Shown here in pieces: positions 16,136 to 25,180 of a stretch of DNA of 64,000 nt (positions within the stretch are counted from its first letter, which is position 1; each line of letters opens with the position of its first letter). The DNA lies in the NCBI RefSeq assembly GCF_029626025.1, contig NZ_JARUBF010000001.1, positions 3,162,001-3,226,000 of the forward strand, written 5' to 3'. This stretch comes from Solwaraspora sp. WMMD406 (GTDB lineage: Bacteria; Actinomycetota; Actinomycetes; Mycobacteriales; Micromonosporaceae). The translations under genes were made by a program, and so were the position numbers. The notes below the pieces were generated by a model. It saw nothing but the letters and a program-made list of their open reading frames with translations. It made no database searches and was not told where the DNA came from.

Positions 16136-16828
16136 CGCCGCGCTGTCGCTGACGCGGATCTCCCGCGCCCACTTCCAGCGCCGCGACGTCGGCCGGCACA
16201 ACCGGGTGAGATCGGCGGTGTCGTCGGCCGGATGAGCGACGATCATGTGCCGGCCGGCCGGCACCGCCGCCACGTACGCCAGCAGCGCCTCGGTCTTCGT
16301 CGCGGTCGGCTGCACGGACAGGTGCCACACCGAGTCCACCGGCAGCCCGGTACCCGGCGGTTCGACCGCATCCCGGCACGGCAGCCCCGTTTCGGCGCTG
16401 AGCCGCGCGAGCAGGCCGGCGTCGAAGACCCGTACGTGGGACTCGACGTGGGTCAGCGCGACGCCGGCGGCACCGGCGGCCGCCACCTGGGCGCGCAACT
16501 CCGTCCAGACGTCCGGCAGGTGCGCCTGCGCCCGTAGCTCGTCCAGCCCGGCGACGAACGCCCCGTCGGCCGCCCGCAGACTGTCCGCCGTGGTCAACGG
16601 GTACCAGCGGTGCAGCTCCCACTCGCAGAACAGGGTCAGGTGCGCACCGAGCGGCAGACCGGCCCGACGGGCCAGCCACATGCCACGGGCCGCGTCCGGG
16701 CCGGGCACGATCACCGACGCCTGGGTGACGACACCGGCCGCGTGGCAGGCCAGGATGCCGTCGGTGATCGCCGGGCAGGCGCCGTAGTCGTCGGCCTGCA
16801 GAATCAGCGTGATCTGTCCGTCGCTCAC
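16022..16828 (-). CDS. YdjC/ChbG-like carbohydrate deacetylase
   Basis: A 268-residue YdjC/ChbG-type protein. Metal-binding and catalytic motifs are visible: LILQADDYGACP near the N-terminus, LGAHLTLFCEWE, and THVESHVRVF. Members remove N-acetyl groups from amino sugars with a divalent metal. Its 3' end runs 114 bases into the convergent phosphatase-fusion gene, so both proteins use the same DNA on opposite strands there. It is coupled to the upstream dehydrogenase gene by a 4-base overlap. The substrate is presumably an acetylated sugar intermediate of the cluster. Confidence 0.8.
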   Translation of the reverse strand: MSDGQITLILQADDYGACPAITDGILACHAAGVVTQASVIVPGPDAARGMWLARRAGLPLGAHLTLFCEWELHRWYPLTTADSLRAADGAFVAGLDELRAQAHLPDVWTELRAQVAAAGAAGVALTHVESHVRVFDAGLLARLSAETGLPCRDAVEPPGTGLPVDSVWHLSVQPTATKTEALLAYVAAVPAGRHMIVAHPADDTADLTRLCRPTSRRWKWAREIRVSDSAALLDPRFRQLCHDRRIRLASLADLADPGVLDGATDPVG

Positions 16829-17859
16829 CGCGCCCGCCTCGCCCGGCCCGCCGCGACCAGCCGGTACCGGTCCGCGCTGGTCGCCCAGCGCGGCTGCCCG
16901 CCCTGGCTGTGCCGTGCCAGGTCGGCCACGACGGCCGCGAAGATCCGCTGGTTGGCTTCGACGGTCAGCCCGCCGATGTGCGGGGTGTGCACCACCCCCG
17001 GAGCGGTACGCAGCGGATGCTCCGCCGGCAGCGGCTCGGTGTCGTAGACGTCGATGCCGAGCCGCAGCTCACCGCGCCGTACCCGCTCGTACAGAGCTGT
17101 CGTGTCGACGGTGGCCGCCCGGCCGACGAGCACCACCACGGCGTCGCGGCGCAGCGCGCCGACGCAGCGCGCGTCGACGACGCCGGCGGTGTCCCGCCTC
17201 GGCTGGGTGGCGACGACGAGGACGTCCGCCGACGCGCACAGCTCGGGCACCGACCGCAGCCGTACGCCGAGGTCAGCGGCCTGTTCGACGGTCAGGTACG
17301 ACGACGACACCTCGACCTGGCAGCCGAACGGGCGCAGCAGCTCGACCAGGGTCCGACCGATGCCGCCCATGCCGACGATGCCGACCCGCCGCCCCCGCAG
17401 GCTGGTGAACCGGTGCGCCGGGGCGGGTTCGTCGATCCACCCGCCGGCGGCCAGCCGGTGGTGCGCCGCCGGGATGTCCCGCAGGCAGGACAGGAGCAGG
17501 CCCAGTGCGAACTCCGCCACGTCCGCGCCCATCGCCCCGGACGCGTCGACGCAGCGGATGCCCCGGTCGAGGGCCGCCGGTACGTCGAGGAAGCGCCACC
17601 GTCCGTCCTGGCCGCAGCCGATGAAGGAGAGTCCGGGCAGGTCGTCGAGTTCGGTGCCGCCCAGCGGCGGCACCGGGGTGTCCCAGCCGGCCACCACCAG
17701 CGCCCAACTGTCCGACAGGTGCGCCGCGATCCGGTGCGGTGCGCTGTCGACCGGCAGGTGCGTGACCTGTCCCAGGGTGTCGAGCCGCCGCAGCGCCTCG
17801 GGGCCGAGGCAGTACCGGCGGCCGAAGTCGTCGGACAGCAGCAGGACGCGCCGGGTCAC
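16825..17859 (-). CDS. D-isomer-specific 2-hydroxyacid dehydrogenase
   Basis: A 344-residue dehydrogenase. The NAD-binding GxGxxG is in RRVGIVGMGGIGRTLVELL; the catalytic triad region includes DVLVVATQPRRDTAGVV (Arg region), GIDVYDTEPLP (Glu) and VVHTPHIGGLT (His). It oxidises or reduces a 2-hydroxy acid using NAD(P). The GTG start overlaps the previous stop (GTGA). With the Gfo/Idh enzyme upstream, it suggests redox tailoring of a hydroxy acid or sugar acid unit. Confidence 0.85.
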   Translation of the reverse strand: MTRRVLLLSDDFGRRYCLGPEALRRLDTLGQVTHLPVDSAPHRIAAHLSDSWALVVAGWDTPVPPLGGTELDDLPGLSFIGCGQDGRWRFLDVPAALDRGIRCVDASGAMGADVAEFALGLLLSCLRDIPAAHHRLAAGGWIDEPAPAHRFTSLRGRRVGIVGMGGIGRTLVELLRPFGCQVEVSSSYLTVEQAADLGVRLRSVPELCASADVLVVATQPRRDTAGVVDARCVGALRRDAVVVLVGRAATVDTTALYERVRRGELRLGIDVYDTEPLPAEHPLRTAPGVVHTPHIGGLTVEANQRIFAAVVADLARHSQGGQPRWATSADRYRLVAAGRARRAR

Positions 17860-19040
17860 GACAAGGCCCCGGCGGTGGCGTCGGCACCCGTACCGGCGGC
17901 GTGGGGATCGGCTCTCGGGCCGTCGGCGGCGTGGGGATCGGCTTTCGGGCCGGCGACGGCGGGCGGTGGCGCGGGCAGGAGGTCGCGCAGATCGGTGCCG
18001 GGATCGACGGGCAACCACTGTGGAGCCCCCCGGCGGGCGGCCAGGTAGCCGGCCAGGCACACCTCCAACGCCCGGACCGCCCGCTGACCATGATGTTCCG
18101 GCTGGCGGCCGTGCAGCGTCGCGTCGATCAGCTCGTCCCAGGACCGGGTCCACTGGACGGCGGCGAGCGCGCTCTCGCCGACGTCGATGTGCCGCCACCC
18201 GATCCCCGCGCTGTCGCGGATCCGCAGCGCCGGACCGCGTACCTCGCCGTCCGGTCCGGCCAGCACCGCGCCGACCTCGATCGTCCCGTCGTCGCCGAGT
18301 AGCCGCAGCAGCGGCTGACCCGGCACCGGTCGGCCACATTCCAGCTGGCCCCGTACGCCGTTGGCGTGCTCCCACAGCAGCAGTCCGTGCCGTTCCAACA
18401 GCAGGCCGGCGTGCTCGCGTCGGCCGGTCAGATCCAGCAGCCCGTGCACCCAGCGCACGGCCGAGCCGCCGGCGACGTCGAACGCCAGGTCGATCCAGTG
18501 CGGTGCCCAGTCGTACAGGGTGCCGTCCGGGCTGTAGCCCTCCACCCGCAGCAGCCGGCCGATCGCGCCCTCGGTGACCAGCCGGCGGGCGGTCACCGCC
18601 GGCAGGCCAAAGCGGCGCTCGTGGTTGACCGCCAGCACCAGCCCGGCGTCGCGCGCCGCGTCGACGGTACGCCGGGCCGACGCCACCGACGTGGCCAGCG
18701 GCTTCTCGCACAGCACCGACCCGGCGTAGCCGGCGTCGATCAGCCGCCGGACGACCTGTGGTTGGGCGATCGGGCCGGTGGCGATCGCCACCAGGGTGAC
18801 GCCGGTGGCGACCAGTTCCTCGACCGACCCGACGGCGGTGCCGCCGTGGCGGGCCGCGACGGCGACAGCCCGCGCACCATCGAGGTCGTACGTCGCGGTG
18901 AGCGTCGCCCGGGACGTCCTGGTGACCGTCAACGCGTGGGCGCCACCGGCGTCACCGCAGCCGATCACCCCCGCCGGCAGCGTCCCGCCGGTCGGCTGTT
19001 CGGCCGGCGACTGACCGTCGGGCGTGGTCCCGGCCGGCAT
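17856..19040 (-). CDS. Gfo/Idh/MocA-family NAD(P)-dependent oxidoreductase
   Basis: A 394-residue oxidoreductase. The N-terminal Rossmann motif is AGVIGCGDAGGAHALTV, followed by the conserved VLCEKPLATS (catalytic Lys of EKP) and NHERRFGLPAV. Such enzymes act on sugars, sugar nucleotides or inositols. The ATG at 19040 overlaps the upstream stop as ATGA. The C-terminus carries a repeated ADPHAADGP segment encoded by two 30-bp tandem copies at 17895-17954. Confidence 0.85.
   Translation of the reverse strand: MPAGTTPDGQSPAEQPTGGTLPAGVIGCGDAGGAHALTVTRTSRATLTATYDLDGARAVAVAARHGGTAVGSVEELVATGVTLVAIATGPIAQPQVVRRLIDAGYAGSVLCEKPLATSVASARRTVDAARDAGLVLAVNHERRFGLPAVTARRLVTEGAIGRLLRVEGYSPDGTLYDWAPHWIDLAFDVAGGSAVRWVHGLLDLTGRREHAGLLLERHGLLLWEHANGVRGQLECGRPVPGQPLLRLLGDDGTIEVGAVLAGPDGEVRGPALRIRDSAGIGWRHIDVGESALAAVQWTRSWDELIDATLHGRQPEHHGQRAVRALEVCLAGYLAARRGAPQWLPVDPGTDLRDLLPAPPPAVAGPKADPHAADGPRADPHAAGTGADATAGALS
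17895..17954 (-). repeat. In-frame 30-bp tandem duplication
   Basis: Two near-identical 30-bp units (GGCGTGGGGATCGGCTCTCG and variant on the plus strand) encode repeated ADPHAADGP/K in the oxidoreductase C-terminus. Confidence 0.75.
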
Positions 19041-19786
19041 CAGAACATCCGCCCGTAGCCGCAGTTGCGGCACTGCGGCAACGCGAACTCGCCACGGACG
19101 TTGGCCCGGTGCACCCGCAGGCGTTCCGGCGACGACCACGCCTGCTCGACGGTCATCGTGGCGATGTTGCCGAACGTCTTGCGGGCCAGGTAGTCCTCGC
19201 AGCACAGCAGCAACTGCCCGTGGGCGTTGATGTGCAGCTCGTTCATCACCACCCCGCACGCCTTGCGTTGGGTGACGCCCAGCGGGATCAGTCCGGCCCG
19301 GTTGGAGGCGTTCAATTTGATCTGCGCGGCGGTCTTGTACCGGATCTTCGGGTGCGCGCCGTCGCCCCGGGCGAGGATCTGCGCCACGCCCGGCGGCATC
19401 CGGTCGCCGTGCTGGGTGACGATGAACGCGTCGACCACGGCGTCGAGCCGGTCGAACAGCGCGGGGGTGAGGAAGTCGCCGTTAGTGTACAGCGCGATCC
19501 GGGCCAACGGCATCGCGTCGCGGGCCAACTCCAGCAGATCGGGCATGCGGTCGTCGGCCAGCGGTTCCCCGTAGTTGTGCGGGGAGAACTGGTTGCAGAA
19601 ATGGTTGGCGCCGAGGTCACGGACGATCCGGGCGAACAGCTCGGTCGGCATCCGTACCTCGTTGCTGCGCAGACCCCGGTCGAAGACGCTGTTGGGGCAG
19701 TACGCGCAGCGACGGTTGCAGTAGGTCGTCGTCTCCACTTCGACGAACATCGGCTGGTGGTCGGTGAACACGCCCATGATCCTCAC
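19040..19786 (-). CDS. Radical SAM/SPASM-type enzyme
   Basis: A 248-residue radical SAM protein. The [4Fe-4S] cluster motif is TTYCNRRCAYCPNSVF (CxxxCxxC), and a C-terminal SPASM-like cysteine set is present: QRKACGVV, LLLCCEDYLA with FGNIAT, and LPQCRNCGYG. It probably makes a carbon-centred radical on a small substrate or peptide. GTG at 19786 overlaps the upstream stop (GTGA); an ATG three codons in is an alternative. The radical substrate is unknown. Confidence 0.85.
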   Translation of the reverse strand: MRIMGVFTDHQPMFVEVETTTYCNRRCAYCPNSVFDRGLRSNEVRMPTELFARIVRDLGANHFCNQFSPHNYGEPLADDRMPDLLELARDAMPLARIALYTNGDFLTPALFDRLDAVVDAFIVTQHGDRMPPGVAQILARGDGAHPKIRYKTAAQIKLNASNRAGLIPLGVTQRKACGVVMNELHINAHGQLLLCCEDYLARKTFGNIATMTVEQAWSSPERLRVHRANVRGEFALPQCRNCGYGRMF

Positions 19787-20574
19787 CTCACCGTCGCGAC
19801 CGTCGCGGGCAGCCTGCGGGCGTAGACGAGCAGGAAGTAGCGGTAGTCAGGGCCGAGCCGCAACGGGGGTACGCAGCCCCGGTTGCGTTCGTTGAAGTGG
19901 CTCACCACATAGGTGTGTCCGGCTGCGTGCAGCGCGCCGAGCAGCTGGTGCAGGGTCTGCGGCAGTGCGGCGAACCCGTGATACTCGATGAGTACCTGGT
20001 CGACCCGCGCCAGCCGGGCACCCACTTCCTCGACGACCGCCGTCTCGGCGCCCTCGATGTTGAGTTTGAGCAGCGACACCGGCTGGTCCAGGTAGTGGCT
20101 GAGCCGGGTGGTGGGCACGGTGATCGGTTCGCCGGTGACGGCCGGCGGGAAGCCGCCGCTGTCCGAGCCGGTGGCGGCGAACGTCGCGGTGCCGTCCCGG
20201 CCGGCCAACGCCGCTCGTACCGGCTCGACTCCGGTGATCCGGTTGCGGTCGAGGTTGCGGCACAGCATCTCGTACAGCTCGGGGTCGGGTTCGAAGACGG
20301 TGATCGACGCGTCGGGGAACAGCTCCCGGAACCGCAGCACGCTCAGCCCGACCCAACCGCCGCCGTCGATGATCTGTTCCGGGCCGGCCAGCGGCTCGAC
20401 GTCGTAGATCCGGTCGGCGTACAGCAGCTCCACGGTGGAGGCGAACGGCCGGGCCCGCGGATACTCCAGCACGTACGGGCCGAGGTTCACGGTGCCTCGC
20501 TGCGGGAATCCCGGCGTCCGCATCCGGGCGACCAGTTCGGTCACCTCGGCCGGCGACACCCGATCGGTGATCAC
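19783..20574 (-). CDS. FkbM-family methyltransferase
   Basis: A 263-residue protein with FkbM-type methyltransferase layout: EQIIDGGGWVGLSVLRFREL as motif I, ITVFEPDPELYEMLCRNL as the SAM ribose region, and SLLKLNIEGAETAVVEE, the FkbM hallmark. FkbM enzymes are O-methyltransferases acting on hydroxyls of polyketides or sugars. It is coupled to the radical SAM gene downstream. The start is GTG. Confidence 0.85.
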   Translation of the reverse strand: MITDRVSPAEVTELVARMRTPGFPQRGTVNLGPYVLEYPRARPFASTVELLYADRIYDVEPLAGPEQIIDGGGWVGLSVLRFRELFPDASITVFEPDPELYEMLCRNLDRNRITGVEPVRAALAGRDGTATFAATGSDSGGFPPAVTGEPITVPTTRLSHYLDQPVSLLKLNIEGAETAVVEEVGARLARVDQVLIEYHGFAALPQTLHQLLGALHAAGHTYVVSHFNERNRGCVPPLRLGPDYRYFLLVYARRLPATVATVR

Positions 20575-20580
20575 GAGCGG

Positions 20581-21225
20581 TCACTTCCCTTCCATGCGGC
20601 GCTGGCGCAGGAAAAACGACCAGCGGCGGTGGTGGTGCGGCTCCACGATGGTCCGCAGGTGGGCGGCGCCGTCGGCGACCAGGGCCTCGACCAGCGCGTC
20701 GACGGCGGCCGGCCAGGGACCGGGCCGGTCCGGACGAGGACGGTAGATCGACAGCAGCAGCCGGCCACCGGGGACCAGTAGCCGGTCGACGTCGGCGAGT
20801 GCCGCGACCGGGTCCGGCAGGTAGTACAGCACCTCGCCGAGCACGGCCAGGTCGAACGAGGCGCGCAGCGGCAGCCGGGTCAGGTCGGCGCAGACGAACC
20901 CGTGCCGGGCCGGACGGGCGGCACGGGCGGCACGCGCGGCGGGTGGCAGCGCCGCCGCCGACCAGTCCACGCCGACGTAGCGGCCGGCGAAGGCCGGCCC
21001 GCCGAGCGCCTCGTACAGCAGCCCCTGGCCGCAGCCGAGGTCCAGCACACTGTCCGGGGCGTACCGGTGGATCTGTCCGGCCAGCGCGGTGAACCGGTAC
21101 CGTTCCGCCGGGTCGCCGAGGTAGTCCCAGCGGCCGGTGCGGTACTGCTCGTCCCAGTCCCGGTGCCGCAACGCCCGGGCCGCACCGACCGGGTCCGCCG
21201 CGCTCACCGGATCTCCCGCGCTCAC
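20581..21225 (-). CDS. Class I SAM-dependent methyltransferase
   Basis: A 214-residue methyltransferase. SVLDLGCGQGLLYEALGG is motif I, YVGVDWSAAAL motif II, and DLAVLGEVLYYLPDP the post-II region. It begins with GTG at 21225, overlapping the end of the aminomutase fusion by 4 bases. This is the fourth methyltransferase in the cluster; all four belong to different subgroups by sequence. Confidence 0.85.
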   Translation of the reverse strand: MSAGDPVSAADPVGAARALRHRDWDEQYRTGRWDYLGDPAERYRFTALAGQIHRYAPDSVLDLGCGQGLLYEALGGPAFAGRYVGVDWSAAALPPAARAARAARPARHGFVCADLTRLPLRASFDLAVLGEVLYYLPDPVAALADVDRLLVPGGRLLLSIYRPRPDRPGPWPAAVDALVEALVADGAAHLRTIVEPHHHRRWSFFLRQRRMEGK

Positions 21226-23273
21226 CGGATCTCCCGGACCGGCGGGAGCGCTTCAGCGGCCGCCGCCACGGCTTGGTCGATCTGGCCTTCGGTGTGCACG
21301 GTGGAGACGAAGTTGACGTCGCGGCGCAGCAGGAAACCCCGGCGGGCGAGTTCGGCGACGAACCGGTGTGCGCGCCGCTCGTGCGTCGCCGGATCAGCCG
21401 CCAACCGCAGGCAGGGCATCGGATCGTAGCCGACCAGCACGTCACCCAGACCGGCGGCGCGGGCATGAGCGTTGACACCGTCGCGGAGCCGTCGGCCGAG
21501 CGCCGCCAACCGCTCGTAGTAGCCGGGCCGGCGGTACTCGCGCAACGCCGCTTTCATCACCTCCAGCGACAGCAACTCGCCGCCGAACGTGGTCGACACC
21601 CGCAGCCCGGCGAAGTCGGCCATCACCTCCCGCCGCCCGGCGACCGCCGCCAACGGCATCCCGGCGGCCAGCCCCTTCGACAGGCACAGCAGGTCGGCGC
21701 GGACCCCGTACGCTTCGGCGAGTCCGCCCGGCGCGAGCCGGAACCCGGTGACGATCTCGTCGCAGACCAGCAGGCAGCCCGCCTGGTCGCAGGCGTCCCG
21801 CAGCGCCCGCAGGAACTCCGGGTCCAGCACCCGGTGGTACGGCGTACTGAGCAGCACGGCGGCGGTCCGCCGGCCGTCGCGGCGGACCGCCTCGAGGAAC
21901 CGTTCGTCGTCGGCGTCGGCGCGCAGCTCGTACCGCCGGCCGAGTTCGGCCGCCACCGCCGGCACACCGGCGCTCGGCCCGGCGAGCTGGTCGTGCCAGC
22001 CGTGGTAGCCGGCGAGCAGCACCAGGTCACGGCCGGTGCGGTGGCGGGCCAGCCGGACAGCGGCGGAACACGCCTCCGCGCCGGACTTGAGGAACCGCAC
22101 CGCCTCCACCCCCGGTACGCAGGCCGCCAGTTCCTCGGCGGCGGTGACCTCGGCCGGTGCCGGCAACGACAGCAGCACTCCTCGACCGAGGCGTTCCCGC
22201 AAGGTGTTGCTGACCGCCGGGTGGTCGTATCCGAGGGTCGCCGCGCCCAGGGCCAGCACGAAGTCGACGTACGCGTTGCCGTCGACGTCCCACACCACCG
22301 TGCCCGATCCCCGTTCCAGATAGACCGGGTAATCGCCGTCGGCGAAGTTCACCGGCCGTTTCTGGTACGTCTGCGTCATGCCGGGGATGACCGTCTCCGC
22401 CCGGGCGCGCATGGCCAGTGACCGGTGCAGCCGCAGCGGCGGGTTGCCCAGCGGCCGGGTGACCGGCTCCGGTTCGCGCCGTACGGTGTGCGCGGCGGTC
22501 AGGCTGCGGTGCCCGCCGCGCGCGGCCAGCCACTGCCGGCCGATGTCACGGGCGACGACCGACCTGGTCCAGAGCACCCGGTGGCGGCGGGTGGCCGCTT
22601 CGGCGACGACCCGTTCCCGGACCCGCTCGTCCGGGCAGGCGAGGCCGTCGGTGAGCGCGAGCGCGCGGGCCACCATCGGCACCCACCGGTCGGTACGGTG
22701 CAGGTGCGGGCAGAGCGGCAGGTAGTTCGCCGCCCAGCTGGTGGCGGTCAGCCGGACCAGCTCCACCCGTGTGCCGGGCACCGGTTGCGACTCGCCCGGC
22801 CGCTCGAAGGTGCCGCCCCGGGCGACGTGGGCGTTGCCGAACACGATCTGCGTGCAGTCCTGCTCGTACAGGTCGGCGATCAGCGCGTCGAGGTCGACCG
22901 GGGCGGTGAACTCCCAGTCGTCCTCCAGATGCACGCCGACCTGGCTGGTGGTGTGGGCGAAGAGGATCGACAGTGCGCCCTGCAGCCCGACCTGACGCGG
23001 TAGTTCCTCCACCACCACTTCGGCGACCTGCGGATGTTCCCGCGGCAGCCGGGTCAGGAAGTCGCGGGTGGCGGCCAGCTCGCCGGGGCGCAGCGGGTAG
23101 GCGGGGTCGATCGTCACCAGCACCCGGAACCGCCCGCGAAACGACACCTGATCGAGGAAGCTGCGGTAGGTGACCGCCAAGGTGTCCCGGCCGACCGAGG
23201 TGGTCGTGATGTCGATCAGCTCGTCCGGGCTGCCGCCGGACGGCCGGCGGTCAGTAGAAGCGGCCATCGTCAC
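21222..23273 (-). CDS. Fusion of a glycosyltransferase-like domain and a GSA-aminomutase-type class III aminotransferase
   Basis: A 683-residue two-domain protein. Residues ~15-270 resemble a GT-A glycosyltransferase (FRVLVTIDPAYP, VGVHLEDDWEFTAP with an acidic metal-binding motif). Residues ~285-683 are a complete PLP class III aminotransferase related to glutamate-1-semialdehyde 2,1-aminomutase: NFADGDYPVYLERGSGTVV, GYHGWHDQLAG, LVCDEIVTGFRLAPGG, and the PLP Lys in LLCLSKGLAAGMPLAAV. An enzyme that both transaminates and transfers sugar, or a tethered pair of steps, is implied. GTG at 23273 overlaps the next gene upstream by 23 bases; an ATG follows two codons later. Confidence 0.75.
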   Translation of the reverse strand: MTMAASTDRRPSGGSPDELIDITTTSVGRDTLAVTYRSFLDQVSFRGRFRVLVTIDPAYPLRPGELAATRDFLTRLPREHPQVAEVVVEELPRQVGLQGALSILFAHTTSQVGVHLEDDWEFTAPVDLDALIADLYEQDCTQIVFGNAHVARGGTFERPGESQPVPGTRVELVRLTATSWAANYLPLCPHLHRTDRWVPMVARALALTDGLACPDERVRERVVAEAATRRHRVLWTRSVVARDIGRQWLAARGGHRSLTAAHTVRREPEPVTRPLGNPPLRLHRSLAMRARAETVIPGMTQTYQKRPVNFADGDYPVYLERGSGTVVWDVDGNAYVDFVLALGAATLGYDHPAVSNTLRERLGRGVLLSLPAPAEVTAAEELAACVPGVEAVRFLKSGAEACSAAVRLARHRTGRDLVLLAGYHGWHDQLAGPSAGVPAVAAELGRRYELRADADDERFLEAVRRDGRRTAAVLLSTPYHRVLDPEFLRALRDACDQAGCLLVCDEIVTGFRLAPGGLAEAYGVRADLLCLSKGLAAGMPLAAVAGRREVMADFAGLRVSTTFGGELLSLEVMKAALREYRRPGYYERLAALGRRLRDGVNAHARAAGLGDVLVGYDPMPCLRLAADPATHERRAHRFVAELARRGFLLRRDVNFVSTVHTEGQIDQAVAAAAEALPPVREIR

Positions 23274-24627
23274 TCACCAGCGCCAACGATCCGGCCCGGC
23301 CGCAGCGCCGGCAGGCTCCGGGCCGGTCCGGGGTGACCCAACCGAACACTTCCGGCCGGTGCCCACGGTGGCAGTCCCGGCACAGCTGTCGCAGCAGGTC
23401 CCCCTGGTCCATCGCGCGCGCGAACCGGCGGGCCGCGTGCCGGGCGAGCCGTGCGTCGTGCGCCGCCAGGGCCGCGCGAATCCGCTCGACGATGGTGCCG
23501 GTGCCGGTGCCGGTGCCGGTGTCGGTGTCGGTGCTGGTGTCGGTGGCGGTGCTGGTAGGGGTGTCGGTGGCGCGGCCGGTCGCTCCGTGGTCGTGCCCGG
23601 ACCCGAGCGCACTGCGGGTGACTGGGTTACGGCTGGTCAGCCACCATCTGTCGGGGGAGAGGTCGAGCACCACCGGATGACCGAGCCGCAGCAGGCGGCG
23701 GTGTCGGCGCCGCCGCCGGTGCACGGTGTCGGCGCCGCGCTCCGTACCGGCGGTGTCGTCCGTGCCCGTGGTGGTACGCACCCGCAGCCCGGCGGCCACC
23801 AGCGCGGCCACCAACCGATCGGGGTGGCCGCCCGCCGGGGCGTTGATTCCGACCTGGGTCGGGGCGATGCTCGACGGCAGGGTCAATCCGTGCTGGTCCC
23901 GGTGGTGCATCGCCACCAGGGCCAGTACTTTGCCGGTGAAGCCGATGTCGAGTAGCTGGGCGGTCTCGCCGAGCGCCGCCCGGTAGCGCCGGGCGATCAG
24001 ATACGAGGTGGACAGCACGGTCGGACGCCCGTCCGGCAGGCAGCTGACCGTCAGGTAGCAGACGTCGCCGTACCCGGCCGGTGGGGGAACCCGGACGCTC
24101 ACCACCGGCAACCCGACCGAGGCGAACAGCGACTCCAACGCCCGCTGGTGACGGTCCAGCATGGCCCGCGCGGCGGCGTCGTCGACCCGCTGCGTCACCT
24201 GGACGGCCGGCCAGATGTAGCGTTCGCGGAACAGCGGCGTTATCGGTGGGGGGCAGCTGCGCAGCAGGCCACCGACGGCCACCAGCGGCCCGTCGTGTGC
24301 GCTGCGGCGCAGCGTCTCCACGTTCGACGCCATGTTGTCCGGCTGGAGCACGAACGGCCGCGGGGTACCGTCCGGCACGGGCAGCGTCACCGTGTACACG
24401 TTGCGGTAGTCAGGAAAGACAGCGCGGTACGCCTCCTCGGGCAGCAGGAAGTCGTGCCGGGCCAGCATCGGCGGGCCGCATTCGGCCAGCGCCGCCAGAT
24501 ACCGGTCGAGGAGCAGGTCGATAGTGGCCAGTCCACGTTCCCGCCAGACGGTGACCCCGCCGGCGTCGCCGCCGGGGGCGAGCAGGTGCGCGTCGTCGAG
24601 CACCCTGCGGTAGCTCCGATCACGCAT
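23251..24627 (-). CDS. Prolyl-tRNA synthetase-like class II enzyme with C-terminal zinc ribbon
   Basis: A 458-residue paralogue of the ProRS/ThrRS core. Recognisable parts are FLLPEEAYRAVFPDYRNVYT, LQPDNMASNVETL, FRERYIWPAVQVTQ, and TGKVLALVAMHHRDQHGLTL followed by PSSIAPTQVGINAPAGG, which corresponds to the active-site/anticodon-domain junction (LPPxIAPxQV) of ProRS. A linker of GT/TD repeats and a zinc-ribbon C-terminus (CRDCHRGH ... CRRCG) follow. Synthetase paralogues like this aminoacylate carrier proteins, small molecules or tRNAs in biosynthesis. ATG at 24627 has CGGGAGGTGCC upstream. Confidence 0.7.
   Translation of the reverse strand: MRDRSYRRVLDDAHLLAPGGDAGGVTVWRERGLATIDLLLDRYLAALAECGPPMLARHDFLLPEEAYRAVFPDYRNVYTVTLPVPDGTPRPFVLQPDNMASNVETLRRSAHDGPLVAVGGLLRSCPPPITPLFRERYIWPAVQVTQRVDDAAARAMLDRHQRALESLFASVGLPVVSVRVPPPAGYGDVCYLTVSCLPDGRPTVLSTSYLIARRYRAALGETAQLLDIGFTGKVLALVAMHHRDQHGLTLPSSIAPTQVGINAPAGGHPDRLVAALVAAGLRVRTTTGTDDTAGTERGADTVHRRRRRHRRLLRLGHPVVLDLSPDRWWLTSRNPVTRSALGSGHDHGATGRATDTPTSTATDTSTDTDTGTGTGTGTIVERIRAALAAHDARLARHAARRFARAMDQGDLLRQLCRDCHRGHRPEVFGWVTPDRPGACRRCGRAGSLALVSDDGRFY
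23493..23573 (-). repeat. Hexanucleotide microsatellite within the ProRS-like gene
   Basis: About thirteen GGTGCC/GGTGTC/GGTGTT-type hexamers lie in tandem and encode an alternating Thr-Gly/Thr-Asp/Thr-Ser linker before the zinc ribbon. It keeps the reading frame and is likely length-variable among strains. Confidence 0.8.
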
Positions 24628-25180
24628 CCGGCACCTCCCGGTCGACCACCGGCATCCGCCGGCCGACCGTTGACGCCACCCGGCCGGCTGTCGCGGGACC
24701 GAGCGGCAGCGGGGTACCGCCGAGGTCGGCCGCGAACCGCAGGCAGGCCAGCCGACGGAAGGCACCGACCGTCCAGACGCCGGCGACGCCGTGGCCGGCC
24801 AGCACGGTCTCCAGTTCCTGACCGAGACGGGCCAGCCCGTCGGCCGCCGTTTCGTTGGTGGTGTGCCCGCTGGTCGGGTCGACGGCCTGGGCGAGGAGCA
24901 CCGTCGAGCCGCTGCCGTCGCCACCGAGTCCCCAGCCGAGCGAGTAGCCACGGGTCAGGCCGATCCGCAGCCACCCCGGCCGCAGCAGGTCGAATTCGGT
25001 ACCGACACCGCGCAGCTGCCAGCCGCCGCGACCATGTCGAGCGGGCGCGTGGTGCCCGTACCGCAGCGGATCCGCGCCGCCGACGGGCAGCGCGGGCAGG
25101 TCGAGCAACCGTTCGAAGCCGTACCGGCGCATCGCCTGGACCACGACGGCGCCGCCGGACAGGTCAGCAGACGGCGGCAT
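24620..25180 (-). CDS. Hypothetical protein encoded inside the cluster
   Basis: A 186-residue protein I do not recognise. It is soluble, with segments MRRYGFERLLDLPALPVGG, GVGTEFDLLRPGWLRIGLTR and LACLRFAADLGGTPL. It has no signal peptide and no visible metal motif. It is locked between the ProRS-like gene (8-base overlap) and the MccF-like gene (17-base overlap), so it is surely co-expressed and probably assists one of them. A synthetase accessory or acyltransferase role would be a guess. Confidence 0.6.
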   Translation of the reverse strand: MPPSADLSGGAVVVQAMRRYGFERLLDLPALPVGGADPLRYGHHAPARHGRGGWQLRGVGTEFDLLRPGWLRIGLTRGYSLGWGLGGDGSGSTVLLAQAVDPTSGHTTNETAADGLARLGQELETVLAGHGVAGVWTVGAFRRLACLRFAADLGGTPLPLGPATAGRVASTVGRRMPVVDREVPDA

